64,000 bases of DNA from Apoda limacodes (Eukaryota > Arthropoda > Insecta > Lepidoptera > Limacodidae), in NCBI GenBank assembly GCA_946406115.1, contig OX291558.1, forward strand, positions 18,840,205 through 18,904,204, read 5' to 3'. Within the stretch, counting starts at the first letter, position 1. Every line of letters begins with the position of its first letter. Both the position numbers and the translations under genes were made by a program. Below are positions 25,501 to 37,900 of the stretch, in pieces. The notes under the pieces are model-generated. The model was not told the DNA's origin. It ran no database searches and saw nothing but the letters and a program-made list of their open reading frames with translations.

Positions 25501-26804
25501 TAGCTGTGTGTATCGACCTTGACTCACTCGAGCCTCAAGTAGGTCATAATATGTGTGTCTCAGCAGCAAGATACTGAACCACGTTTAAAACTATATGTAC
25601 CTAACTCTTGCCTATAAGTATAAGTTAAATATAAATATATAAATTTGCAGCAAAGATACAGACATTTTCAACTTCAAGGAGAAGCAATACATACCGTGTG
25701 CGTAAGGTTTATTTTTACTTTTTAGTGAGTTTCTCAAGGCGGTGTTTTTTTTAATTATCAGTATTTTTAACTGAGTCCAAAAAAAAACGTTATAACAGAA
25801 GAGATTCTTTTGTTGTATTTGCATAGAATAGAAAAGCAAATATAATTCGTGTAAGTGTCACTCTTAAAAAATATACATAATTTATAAAGATAACAAACTA
25901 AAGCCCGTCACACACGAAGCCATAAAATATTATATGCCAAAATATATCCATGTAGGTACATAGTGTGTGGTCATTCAAAGCTTACTATAGTGCAGTAAGT
26001 ATATATCATAGCTCCGTGTGTAATAGACTTTAGGAGAAAATAACCAGACTTCCAATCTTTTCCCTACAACCTGACCAAGGACTGCGTAGGTACAGACGAA
26101 GTTGATGTCACTCAACCTCGATGTCTATCTCATCGCATATCGACTCTATGAGCATTCGGCTATTTTCGTGTCCCGTCGGGTGTCTTCGGCAGCTGTGCCG
26201 TTTGTTTTTGTTCGAAAAGCGTCACTTCACTACGCGTCATCGCATTGTAAATTAGAACTTGCGCGAGTTAAGAATGAGTTAGGTACATAATTTAGGAAAT
26301 ATGGGATTTAATTGATATATTTTAATAAAGGTTCTAGATTATACATTTATATTTGTTTTATTAAGTATTTATATTATTAATTTCGAGTTACAAATATTAA
26401 CATAATAACAAAACAACTTATCTTTTGTAACAGAAAATTGATTATTCTCGAACATTTTTAATGATGACACAAAAAAGGTAAATAGTACATGAAATATTAT
26501 ATTTTAATACAAGTACATACCTAGCTAGACGGTCTACGACTGTACAGTGTAACAAACTTTCCGACCCTCTGACCCTTGGATATTTCGTCGCTAGTATCAT
26601 TGTAAGTTTACACCGTTCTTATATCTTTAATCACCGGGTCAGAAATTTTTTTGCAGTACACTGTATACATTTCTAACTCCTTTTGTGCGTACTTCTTAGA
26701 AGTACACAGATACCATAATGTATCTTTTCGTTCTTAAATGCGGTGTACCTATTACAAAGAGGGGCGGTCTATTCACTGCTTTAATGCGTTTAATGTCATC
26801 ATAA
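22580..26804. other. Gene-free AT-rich stretch
   Basis: About 4.2 kb without a recognisable exon or RNA gene. Minus-strand open frames at 22701-22910, 25387-25569 and 25612-25839 are short and featureless. A (TTC)n-like run lies near 25290. I could not identify other repeats. Confidence 0.35.
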
Positions 26805-26938
26805 TTCAGCCAAGTTAAAAATACATAAATTCTGTAAATCCAGCCAAGTTAAAATACATAAATTCTGTAAATCCAGTCAAGTTAAAATACATCAATTCTG
26901 TAAATCCAGCTAAGTTAAAATACATAAATTCTGTATAA
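26805..26938 (+). repeat. Minisatellite, four copies of a 33-34-bp unit
   Basis: Four head-to-tail copies of CAGCCAAGTTAAAATACATA followed by AATTCTGTAAATC. Units start at 26807, 26841, 26874 and 26907, so the spacing is 34, 33 and 33 bp. Copies differ by one to three bases, so the array is young or homogenised. It overlaps no gene. Confidence 0.93.
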
Positions 26939-27208
26939 ACACTGTACAAATGTTGGCTCATTCTTTTTGATTGATTATTGACATTAAGGGCATAATATAC
27001 AATATGTCGGTGAACAAAACGCCACCGTAATTAACTTGTATTTTATGCAACAGACGTTGTGCATCGCACAGTAGAATTTATTCTCTATGCGTTATTGTGT
27101 TCCTTAGGTAAGTGACATTGTAGTCAAGAAAATATAATTTTATTAGAAAATATCTTCTTAATGTTTATGATTTTATGACATAATGTGACCTAAATATTAG
27201 CATTATAT

Positions 27209-27485
27209 CGTCGGCTTTGTGGCTCAGTGGGTAATGACCCGAATGCTAAATCAAAGGACGTTAGTTCGATTCGCGCACAAAACTAACCATTTAATGTGAT
27301 TAACATTTGTGTTTGTCTTGAGACTTCACTGTTTTCTGTGTATTATATGTATTTTTTACATAAAAAAGGATATAAACATACCTATGTATTTGTATCCGTT
27401 GTCTGATATCCAACTGTCCAAAGTACAAGCTTTGCTTAGTATGGGACCAGATGGCGCTGTGTGTAATGTCCATAATATTTATTAT
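27209..27485 (+). mobile_element. tRNA-derived SINE, best-preserved copy
   Basis: The head is tRNA-like: TGGCTCAGTGGGTA (A-box region, about 27220) and GTTCGATTCGCGCA (B-box region, about 27265). It is followed by the family body: AACATTTGTGTTTGTCTTGA, an AT-rich spacer, TATCCGTTG, ACAAGCTTTGCTTAGTATGG, GACCAGATGGCGCTGTGTGT and AATGTCC with an AT-rich tail. The element is about 277 bp. The family would be mobilised by a partner LINE. It resembles SINEs described from noctuid moths, but I cannot name the family with certainty. Confidence 0.85.
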
Positions 27486-28513
27486 AAAGTAAATTTTGCA
27501 CAATTAATTACAATTTATAAAATATTTTAGTTAAAACCATAAAAAGGATTAATTTAAAAAACACAATAAAAAAGAAACGAACATCACCAAACTGTCAAAG
27601 AGTTTGGTTGCGACAATAATCAATAGGAAATGTAAGATTAGGCCTTTACCACATGTTACTAGAAAACCAGTGTATAATAGCCCTAAAATATATTTATAAG
27701 GATAAAAGGTTTTATTATTGTTATTAATATAAATATTATAGATATAAGTCAATAATAAATTAAATATAAGATAAAATACGAATAGATGCCTTCCTACACT
27801 TACATCGTTAGAAAAAATATGTATGTGCTATAAATAGGAATTAAGATCTTGGAATCGGAAGAAGAAAAATAAATACTCATTACGTAGAGGAAAATTTTGT
27901 TGGTTCTTCTACAAGTAATATAGAAATAGATTGTATGAGGTACCAGAGGTGGTCTTTTATATTACAAATCTGAAACATATTCACAATCTATAATTTAATC
28001 AAATCACCCGTGACAATGTTTGTAACAACTAACACTTATGAATAATATACATACCTAATTTAGCAAAGTATAAAAAGAAAATCATTTATAAAGAAAAGAA
28101 AAAAAGAATATAAAAAGTTCAAAGAATAAAGATCAATGAACGATTTATTCCTTCAAGTTCATTCTGCCAATATTTATAAGTCGTTGATTCTACGCATTAC
28201 GTTGCCTCCGCCGAACGATGTTGAAAAACATGGCAAGATCAACTGCGCATTGTTTGTCTTGTGGAAATCAAACAAAACATAATATCAGTTCTCAACTAAC
28301 ATGCTTTAATAATATACCAATTTTTATAGTTAATTTGTCGTGAAAACGTTGCTTAATTATCGTTATGTTGCTAAAATAGCTTACGTAACCAATAATAACG
28401 TACAAATGAAAGTTATGTTTCTAATTCAAAAAAAGAACACAAAAAAACTTACGTATATTTTTTTACTTTTAAGTGACCTACTGACTTATTTTTTTTTTTT
28501 GAACTTAAAAATA
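27486..28513. other. Non-coding stretch
   Basis: AT-rich; no recognisable gene or repeat end. The open frame at 28340-28543 runs into the repeat beginning at 28514. Confidence 0.35.
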
Positions 28514-28736
28514 CTCAAATCGCTTCAAGTTCGAAAAATTTGAAGTGTTCCCTTGATTTCGCCGGGATCCCATCATTATATCCTGACCTGATGACCATGG
28601 GACCATGGGTATCCATTTGTTGTATAGCAAAACCTTCTCCAGAATGTAACAAATCCTTTTTTGAAAACCGCATCAACACATACATACATACAAACATACG
28701 GGTCAAACTAAGAACCTCCTTTTTATTGAAGTTGGT
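28514..28736 (-). mobile_element. MITE-like repeat, second copy of the 1.93-kb family
   Basis: Shares inverted the inner words of the 1929-2142 element: GGGATCCCATCATTATATCC, TGACCTGATGACCATGGGAC. It ends in GAACCTCCTTTTTATTGAAG at its right, matching that family's terminal AGGAGG and CTTCAA words. A run of CATACATACATACAAACATA (about 28678) precedes the end. The left boundary is approximate. Confidence 0.6.
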
Positions 28737-29706
28737 AAAAAAGGGTTAATAGTTTGCTACCGTTGCAGTTAATTTGCTATCAAATGTTGATATCTAATCT
28801 GTTATCGCCACATACTGAACGATTACCTACTAGATAACTATGATAAAATAGAATATATCCAGTTTTCGTACTCGTGACCTCGAAATTTATCGGTCGTTGT
28901 TATTGTGTTTACGGAGGATTTTTCAAGAGTTCACAATGTGATAATTTTTCGTCATAGAATTATGTCATGTATTAGAAATAACTTCGATACATCTTTACGA
29001 AAACTTCCCACTGAGCTAGTGACGTAGGTATCATTAAAGTATCATACGTGTACCAATCTTCAAATATTTTGTTTAAACGACGTATGAAGTTTTTCCTAAA
29101 TTACACTATTAATGTGTTATGTGTAACCACAGAATAAGGAATATTACTATGAGTGTAACTTTCATAGTGTTGACAAAAAAAAACAAAAAAGGAATAAAAT
29201 GAACAGAGTGCAAGTTATTCTTAATTTGAAAAATATCAGATTTACATTCCACACGTGCCTGCATTCCGTTGTATTTAAATAATGGAGTCTTGCTTGAGGC
29301 ATCATATCTATTAAAAGTATCGATTTAACGAGCAGAATGAGGATAGTACTCAGCGCACACCTACACGGCTCCAGCGCTTCCATTCCATTGCAGAAATATG
29401 GGTCGGCGGCGGAACGCTTGCCTCGCGCTTGGAAACTCGTTCAGATTCTGACTAGTTACCGGTGTTGCCACTGGTAGCCAAATCCGGTATAGTAAATCTA
29501 ACAGAAGGTGCAATGCCTGAAACATTATGATGAACAGGTTTAGTTTGACTACGAATTCGGCTAGTCTTTATTGCAACAGACACGAAAGTTGACCTCGCCT
29601 TTGATTTAATTATTGTAATGAGGTGCCTTTATGTGCAGAAATCAAAACTTTTTACTTTTTTATACTTTTTATATTTGTATACAAAACCACAGTATTAGAT
29701 ATACTA
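28737..29706. other. Non-coding stretch with a GC-richer pocket
   Basis: Nothing coding recognised. 29340-29470 is richer in G+C than its surroundings (GGGTCGGCGGCGGAACGCTT) and could be regulatory or an old repeat. Confidence 0.35.
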
Positions 29707-29925
29707 TCCAACTAATGATATAAATGTGAAAGTTATATATTTTTTAGTTTGTTACTTAATCACAGCGCAACGGAGCATCAAATAAAGCTGAATGGCACAG
29801 ATATATTTGAAGACACGGAGAAGGAAATAGACAAATTTTAATCCAGGAATATTCAAAACTTCCTGCTGGAACAACTATATCAGAATTCTACTTGGACAAA
29901 CTATAGCTTCCTTAGTACCTTATCA
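29707..29925 (+). mobile_element. Degraded short Helitron (5' part)
   Basis: Starts TCCAACTAATGATATAAATG, preceded by A, similar to the 5' end of the other short Helitrons here. It keeps GTGAAAG and a TTACTTAATCACAGCGCAAC segment corresponding to the TTACTCAATCACGCTTCAAC of the 31.03-kb copy. No 3' CTAG end was found, so it is truncated or diverged. Confidence 0.55.
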
Positions 29926-30018
29926 AGCAGCAGCCCCGTTATTCGAGTCAGTAAAAACCATCTGGTTCCGAGGTGATTGTAACATGCATTGTCCGTTTAC
30001 TTACGTGATATTGAAAAA

Positions 30019-30449
30019 CTAGCTTCTGCCAGCGGCTTCGCCCGCGTTAATTTCGTTATTGGCGTACGTTCTTACGGCAGCTCCTCAATTGTAGAAAAAA
30101 AAACAAACTATCAAATCCTCCTTAATGGCATAATACATTTGTGTTTGTGAAACCATCGAAATACCTAACCCAATCTGTCAAGCCGTTTAAAAGTAATGTG
30201 AAAAAGATAAGTACCTACGGAAGGACAATTCTTACGACCCGTTGTCCTATTACCCGTTTTCCCGTAGGAATGAAGTATTTTCCCGCGGTAAAAAGTAGCC
30301 TATATTTATCAGGGATAATGTCGGCTCCTAATGGTAAAAGAATTTTTCTAATCAGTCAGTAGTTTCGGAGCCTATTCAATACAAACATACTTACATAATA
30401 ATTACATAATTACATAATAAATCTTTCCTCTTTATTATATTAGTATAGA
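30019..30449 (-). mobile_element. Short non-autonomous Helitron
   Basis: On the minus strand it begins TCTATACTAATATAATAAAG and ends GGGCGAAGCCGCTGGCAGAAGCTAG. The flanking bases fit the A|T insertion rule on both sides. The open frame at 30141-30362 is the element read in reverse and is not a gene. Confidence 0.8.
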
Positions 30450-31028
30450 TTATTAACTTATTAATTAAGTTGATGGTTATAACCTACATTCCTTATTAAA
30501 TCGTTATTCTACACATTTCTTTCATTAAAACGTGAAGTAAACGGAACCAGATGGTATTTATTGACTTCAATAAGAGGGCAGTAATCCGCTGATAACCAAA
30601 TTAAGAGCCGGTGTAGCTGCTGCAAAAAGCTACCTAGTTTTCTCAAAAACCTCTAAGATTAATTGTTTTGGTGTCGGGCTTCTTAGTACTTAAAGATAAT
30701 GATATAATCTTAATCTTATCACTTAATTTTGTATTTATCAATTAAGTTGTAAATATATTTTATAAGCCTTTGAATTATAAAACTTATATATTAACATTAA
30801 TTGTTAATAATAAATTGTCTTCATTTTGTTAATTATGTTGATTTACTAACATGAACGATTCGTGGGTAAATCTGTAACAATTAATTGAACACTTTTTCAA
30901 GATATCTAGGCTTATATTTAGCCAGCGAATTTGCAAGATGAAGAGGTAGTAATATCTCATAAAATTTATTACATGTTTTCAATTTAATTATTCTTTGTTG
31001 TATCCTACTTCCTACTAATCCTATCCTA
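30450..31028. other. AT-rich spacer between Helitrons
   Basis: No gene or repeat recognised. Confidence 0.35.
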
Positions 31029-31325
31029 TCCGACTAATATTATAAATGTGAAAGTATGCCTGGATGGATGAATGTATTGTTACTCAATCACGCTTCAACA
31101 ACGAGACGGATCGAGATTAAACCTGGCACACATATAGGTTAGGTCTTCAAATAGGACAAAGGCTTATTTTTATCCCAAAATTCAAAAGTTCCCACGGGAA
31201 TAACTATACCCGGACTTAAACGAACTATATCTACATAATAGGCATAGCAAACTTCATTAGTATAATTAAGGAGTTCCTGGCCGATAACCGAATTTAGAGC
31301 GGGTAGAGCCGCTGGCAAAGTCTAG
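31029..31325 (+). mobile_element. Short non-autonomous Helitron
   Basis: Starts TCCGACTAATATTATAAATG after an A and ends GCCGCTGGCAAAGTCTAG before a T. The 297-bp length and inner words (AGGTTAGGTC, TTTTATCCC, GTTCCCACGGGAATAACTAT) match the copy at 42.2 kb closely. Confidence 0.82.
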
Positions 31326-31689
31326 TATATTATAAATCGATTGTGTAATTGAAAATAAATAATACATCGAAACTAAAGTGTTAGTGATAGTAAGCAAGAT
31401 AGTAAACTATTACTGATATTTCTGAAGTATCTCAAAAGATACTCTATAAAATGCGATAATAGATTTTTTTCTGTTTCTATTGGTGATTAAGTATTAGATT
31501 TAGGGACAGTCACTGAAAAGCGGAATTTTACAATGCCTCCAAAATAAATCTAACAAAACAATCGGTCAACATATATGAACCTATGGGTGTATTCTTCGAA
31601 AAGACTGAATGTATATTCATAAATAAACAGAACAAAATAAAACGAAGTTTGGAGGCACTGGACTGCATGCCGTAAGTAGAGAGGGCGTT

Positions 31690-31900
31690 GCACCGATATT
31701 CCGAATTTCGGAGCGCAAAAAGAATGACGTCGCCAAGTAGTGTTTGAGCGGTTGCCGTTTGGTGGCGTGGCGCACGGCACACGGCACGGGGCGGGCGGAA
31801 GTTACGGTGAACGGTGCTCGACAGCGGCCTTGGCGCCTCGGCCGCGCGCCGAAGGTGAAAGTCTTGACGGCCCGCAATTATTGAACCTCGACCCGCCATC
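31690..31900. promoter_or_regulatory. CpG-rich island, possible promoter or non-coding exon
   Basis: About 200 bp of GC-rich, CpG-dense sequence (GGCGTGGCGCACGGCACACG, GGCCGCGCGCCGAAG) in a region that is otherwise about two-thirds A+T. A splice-donor-like GAAG|GTGAAAGT lies at 31851-31862 on the plus strand, the same strand as the SERTA exon. Open frames on the minus strand through the island (up to 169 codons) are arginine-rich and lack any domain, as expected of chance frames in GC-rich DNA. The role is inferred only. Confidence 0.35.
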
Positions 31901-32338
31901 CTCTTAATTTGGGTTACTAAAGCCCAACGAGAAGTCACCGCGAGACGTGCGTTACGGTTTACGACTGCCAACTTCCGTGAAGTAAAAAAAAAACTGTAGA
32001 TACTTAAGGCTTCAAGGGGGATTACTTTTGACAACAATCATAAAATAAAAAAAAAGCGAACACTTGTAGATACTCACATTTGGTAATTAAAACACTTTTA
32101 TTCTGCTCAAATAATGGAATAATACAGATACAGATGAGTTATCTTATAAAATATAATGCTTTTTGATTTAGTTCCACAAAAGTTAGTAAGTAGTTTTTCT
32201 AATAGCAATTTTACATCGAAACGAAATTGAGCGGCAAGAGACCTCTTTGATGTGTTGTCATTTTATGACGTAGAACTGTCTCAGATACACAAAATTTAAT
32301 TAAGTTTGTATATTTTTGAGTAAAATTATTAATTCAAA

Positions 32339-32372
32339 TTCAAAGTGTATAAATTATTTTATACACTTTGAA
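32339..32372. repeat. Perfect 15-bp inverted repeat (hairpin)
   Basis: TTCAAAGTGTATAAA, a 4-base spacer TTAT, then the exact complement TTTATACACTTTGAA. It could fold into a tight hairpin in either strand. It is short for a MITE, and no target duplication was identified. Confidence 0.9.
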
Positions 32373-34689
32373 ATAAGTTTTATTTCAAAAGCTGTGGTTA
32401 GTTTTCTTTCAAAAATAGCGGCAACGACACTAAATAATAATATAATATTGAAAATAGAAATTGTTAAGATAAAAACGAATCAAAATTGGTTTTAATTTTT
32501 TGAATGTCTGGGAAGAAGTTGTATACAAATCTAAAGTAACAAATCAGAACTAAGCAAGTAGTGAAATAAGTAATAACACTTGTTAAATAACAATGTGTAT
32601 AAGTTTTAAAATAGTTTGAAGAAACTGACTGTACCTTCACGGTTGATTGAATGCGGTGAGTTGAGGGTCGATCTAGCAGCTGCTTGCTTGTCAACGTTTG
32701 AATCTTGGCTCTCATTCAAATTTAAATGTATTCCTCTATACAAGTATAATGTCTCTAAGGGGCTTTAGTTTGTGGAATTTCTTCGAACTTAGTTACATGT
32801 ATTCTCTCTACTTACATCTAATTAATACATTTTTCTTAACTACCTAGAATTTGTCTAAAATCGACTTTCCTTGTTTTTCTGCTTAGAAATAATTTCATAG
32901 TGTGCACATAGCTTTAATCTTTATTCAGTCGTGTGCTTAGCTTACATTACATTAAAGCAACACGAGAAGAAAAGTGGAGCACTTAGAATTTTATACATCA
33001 CTATTTTTAACTCTCTAACTACACGCTGCAGTTGTATGCTTCTTGATTATAAAAAGCCGTGCAATATCGAAGTGGTTAAAATTTTCTACGCGTTGGCTAT
33101 AAAATTATAGAACAGTTTAAAATTAGAACAATTAATCTTATAAATAAGCGGCACAGCCATTGAAGTAGAATACCTCTATGGTATTAGTGAAGGTAATTAA
33201 AAGAAAGAAGTGGAATCCTTCTCTTAGTAATTCTTCGTGAAGGTTTGAAATAACCCGTACAATTGGGTAAATAAACAGTGTTTGCATTAAATATTTACTC
33301 AGTCAGTATTATTATCAAATAGGTTAGATCAAACAAATTATTGATTGATTATTTATTATCTTGATATTTGTCATTTTTAAGGATTACGTACGGTGACGTA
33401 CCTAAAAGTAATTAACGAGACCGTCTTAGGAAGCCTACGTCAGTGTATCTATGAATAGGCTGTTTTTTTTAACTTTGGAGATAGCTAACAGAGAATACAT
33501 GCAGCCAAATAAAAAATTCACAAATCAAAAACCCCCAACCGCTTTTTATAAATATTTCCTGTTCTTCATTTTTTCCTCATCTAAAAACTAGTTTCTTATA
33601 TTAAAAGGAAATATCAGACCCAAGCGAATACACACATATGTATTTAGAAATACGATTGCTGTCGCGCTAACACCCTGGCCAAGACACCGATGTGCGATAG
33701 GGACAACTGCGCCTCGGGCTAATTATTCACAATCATCAAAATGGGTGTATTGTATTTTTCACCTTATTTGCTTATGCTGGAAGTAAATGAATTATTCTAT
33801 GTACCTAAGTGTGTTTTGTTTTCTTAAAAAATAGTTTACATAATCTTACAGAGTACGTCTGAAAATGTCATAAAAAGGGAAATTTTTTTGGACTTGTGCA
33901 GGGCATTACCTATTTACACTAATGACACTAAAAAAAAGCAAAACATACAGACATAGTAACTATGTATGTTTATCATATAAACAAAATTAAAGATCTAATA
34001 CCGTAGTCCAGGGAGGAAACTGGGGAATACGTTTATATGTTTAAAAGCAGTATGATATTTTCTCTTAAGAATTGAGCATTGTTTGTAACCAATAATGTAA
34101 AAAGTAGGATCATTATTACTAAACAATTATTGTCAGGAGGTCGTCGTGTCGTTTTATCAACGCGATTTGGATTCATTTAACCTTTAAATTTACATTTTTT
34201 TAATTTTATATTTTTTAATGGCAACATAGAATATTTATATATTTATTTTTAACAATCATGTCTACATTGAGCCTTGAATATCAATTGAGCAACTAGTATG
34301 TCACGCATTATTGGAACAACAAACAGGTTTTGGTTTTATCTCTGTGAGACTTAAAACTCCGTAAAATAACTGTAAGGCAAACACAGCTCGGCTGTAATCT
34401 CGGACTCCATTTATTTCTGTTTCATCTCGCCGGAGGCTTTTATTACTTAAGAAAAGTAAACGATCCTGACAACTGTGAACAACTTTTAACTAATTACTTT
34501 CCGTTCAATATTAAAATTCTTACCCTTATTGAATTTAGAGCTAAAATTCATATTAGAAACGAAACTGTTTTTATATTGTTACACTAGTTGCAATTCAGTT
34601 GACTATAGGAAAAGGTTAAATACAGTGACACCGTCTAAATGAAAATTATCAAAAAGGCACACGGATTACTGTAAGGATAATGAGGTATC
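32373..34689. other. Non-coding stretch
   Basis: AT-rich, no exon recognised. The minus-strand 83-codon frame at 32464-32715 has no supporting feature. Confidence 0.35.
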
Positions 34690-34930
34690 CTTTGCAAGGG
34701 GAGCATCGGCACAGTAGGGCCGCCCCCCGCGCCCTGTATAAATCACCAGCACAACTTACGTATGAAGCGGAACGTAGTTTGGCGCGCGACGCCGTTACCA
34801 CAACACGGCGCGCTTCGTGTCGATAGCAACTCGAATCGACTCGACTCGATTTCGCTTGAGTTATGTAGTAGAGCGTCGCCGCTCGCCTGTTTGGACAAGT
34901 GTTAAGTTGATCGTTTCATGTGATACAGCT
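34690..34930 (+). promoter_or_regulatory. GC-rich core promoter with TATA box and probable 5' non-coding exon
   Basis: A TATA box (TATAAAT, 34737-34743) sits at the edge of a CpG-rich block, so a start site near 34765-34775 is expected. The following sequence to about 34910 is GC-rich (GGCGCGCGACGCCGTTACC, CGGCGCGCTTCGTGTCGATA) with several TCGACTCGACTCGA words, then composition drops to AT-rich. No long open frame crosses it, so it would be 5' untranslated. Its strand and position suit the first exon of the SERTA-domain gene 14 kb downstream, but no RNA link is visible. The splice donor is not resolved. Confidence 0.5.
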
Positions 34931-37900
34931 TGTTGAGGTTGGCATTTTGTTTAATTAATCGTTAATGTTCAAATTGTTATTTTTTTTGTTTATTTGTTAA
35001 GTGATATATTTTTAATTATTAAACTATTGTTTTTTTACCTTATTGTGCTTTACGTGTGTAAATTTAAATATAAAAAGTAGTAGTAAGTTTTTTCTGTAAG
35101 ATTTATTTCAATTTATTTCATCTTGTGTTAAGAGAATTTTTATATGGAACAAAGAAATAAAGGACGCAATGGTTGGTTAGTCATAAGTCGCAAAACACCT
35201 CATTGAAGAAATGATTCTATGACGTTTTAATATATCTATTTAGGTATATTGGTAAGAATAAGCATACATAATCACCAATATTGAAACACATAGTTACGTA
35301 AGCTTCTTTGATCTAAACAACTTGATAATTTAGAAAATATATCTGAAATTGAGTCTACGTAAGTAATTGTTTCATAATCATAGACGAATTATAAACGTGA
35401 GAATGTATGTAGAAATAGAATTTCGAAAACTCATTAATAACAATCATCATTTTAATTACCTAATGAATTTATGAGACGCAAGTTGTCTCATATTGCTAAG
35501 GTTACTTTTAAAATATGTTTGTAACATTACTTTTGTAACTTTCCCACGTAATCTGTCCCCACTATTATTTAGTTGTGTTAATATTTTAATAAAAAACAAT
35601 GTGTTGTTCTTACTAATAATAAATTCTTGTATTATCTAATATTATAATGTTATAACTTAAAATCTTTTTAAACTGATTCGTTTGATAGAATTCATTTTTT
35701 TGTTAAATCACGACGATGCTCGAGTCTCCTACCTGATCTTACCAGCTTTTGTTCCGCTATGCAGGCTGTTGCTGTCTCTTTTACTCACTGATATCCCTTC
35801 ACTATGTTAAAGTGAGACAAAATTTTGTAATCGGTGTCATGTTGTGAAACCACAAAAATAAAAGCAAGCATTTTATTTGCTATTTAAATATTAAAATGTA
35901 AGTGGAGATTATTTTAAGAAGATAATATTTAACACCAAGTCATAATATGTACCTATGTGCAAAATAGACAAGAAAAGAATTGATTTTGAATTTTTGTCTG
36001 TTAGTAGGTTAAGTAACTTTTTAACTAAGACCCTTTTTCTTAAATCATTAATTATTTTTTTTTAATTAAATCTTTAATATTCCGTATATTTTAATGAAAA
36101 TTATATACATACAGACTTGAAGCCCTAGGGTCCCTAGGTAATAGATACTTAGCTTCTGATAATGTGGTAGATAACGAACAATTTCCATATCAAGTGTACT
36201 TTTATGGCAAGGCGGCAAACCTACCTTTACGACTGTTTTTTGTTGTTTGATAGTTGCTAACATATTTGTTAGAAAATTTGGTTTTACAGATTGAAAATTA
36301 AGGTGATGGCATACCCAAACGAGTTAAGTTTGCAAGAATTTGATTAATTTTCCTGAAAAGTCCTGAATACACTTTTTGACGTGAAAAAAGTGTGTGAGTG
36401 AGTGTGTGAAATGTTATAGCCTAACCTTAATTGAGTGGATTTGCTAATATGTATTATAGTAATTTGGGTATTAAAACAGTTAAAAAAAAAACTTGACACT
36501 ATTTTTGAGCTTTTATTCAAGTTGTTTGAAAAACTGAGAGTGACATTCACTTGATTCTTATTACATAATATGACCGAGTAAATTTATTAGTTTTATAGTT
36601 TTAAATCAATATTTGAATTTTATACCGACAAAAAACCGACAAAATCGAGATTTTAATCGTGCGATCACTCATAAATGTTTATTTGGAATATTATTATGTT
36701 GATGCAATAAAGTATATATATTATTATTTATTTTAATTTTTTATATCATTTTTTATCTACATTTTGCGTCATATTTCTTCCGTTTTCTGTCACGTTACAT
36801 GTGACAGACATCAAAGGCAATTTTTTTTGCTTATTATCAAAATTACTTGAAAGTTTGACAGAGACAGAGAGACAACGTTAGTTTATATTATATTGTCACT
36901 AAAACCCTAAGTGCATACAAGGCAGTACAAACCCATTAAGTGGTTGGTCAAAATTGACTTTGAAGGTTTAAAGCAGACAAGCAGATGGAGGGACTCTAGT
37001 TTTTTATATTACATCTTCACATGAACCCAAGGTGTATATACTAGGTATAGCCGTAAAAGCGTATATAGATTTATCCGACCAATGAGAGAAGATATAATGC
37101 ATCCTGTTTTTGTTTCGAGACCAGATTGAAAAAAGATCACCTTAAACACAAGTAGGTGTATGTCTTTCTTTTTCTAAGTAAATTGGTGCAGGAGAAACAA
37201 TTTAGTAATACCGTTAAAACCTTACCGTTTTTTATACGTATAAATCCTAAGACTGTGTAACTTAAATTATACGAATATATTTAAGATCAGTCAAGGAATA
37301 TTTTGATGAAACTACCTTTAAAAACCTACTTTTAAAATCAGTTCTATGTAACCTTCATCTGGAAAAACGGGGTTCCGTTTTTGACATTTGGTTACAGAAC
37401 CCTAAAAATAAGAAAGTATTTGTTGTTTCTTTTTTCCATCTTTCACGTTAAATCACTTCATGTAGTAATGGGCTGAGTAATAAGCGTACGCAGTTTTAAG
37501 GTTTGGGGAGGACAAAGTCCCGACTCTTAATTTAGGGGAAGGTAAACCAGCTAAAAATGTGGTCCATACGTAAATGCCTAATATGTAATAGAAAATAAAA
37601 TATATTTTATTGTCGATATGCATAAATAACTATTTCGCATAAATTTAATTTACACGAATACATACCTAATAGCTACAGCACTAAAAATAGAAATATCAAA
37701 TATGCATCAATTTTAATATTATCATGACTAGGTTTGTTTAGGTTTGTTGTTTGGTATTTTTTACATTGTATGATAAGCCCCCGAAAGTTTCAACTATACC
37801 AATTTCAATCTAATCTAAAATAAAAATAATCTATTGAAAATATGCCACATTAACTCACACGTTATTTGTTTAATATTTTTCTTTAATTTAAAAAATCCTT

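Noticed and set aside
27215..27285. Possible tRNA gene
   Set aside because: A-box and B-box-like words are present, but the sequence cannot fold as a full tRNA, and it continues into a SINE body shared with four other copies.
31528..32037. 169-codon minus-strand open frame, with two overlapping frames
   Set aside because: All three frames are open because the block is GC-rich. The translation is arginine-rich, has no domain, and extends into AT-rich sequence of different composition. Treated as a CpG island, not a gene.
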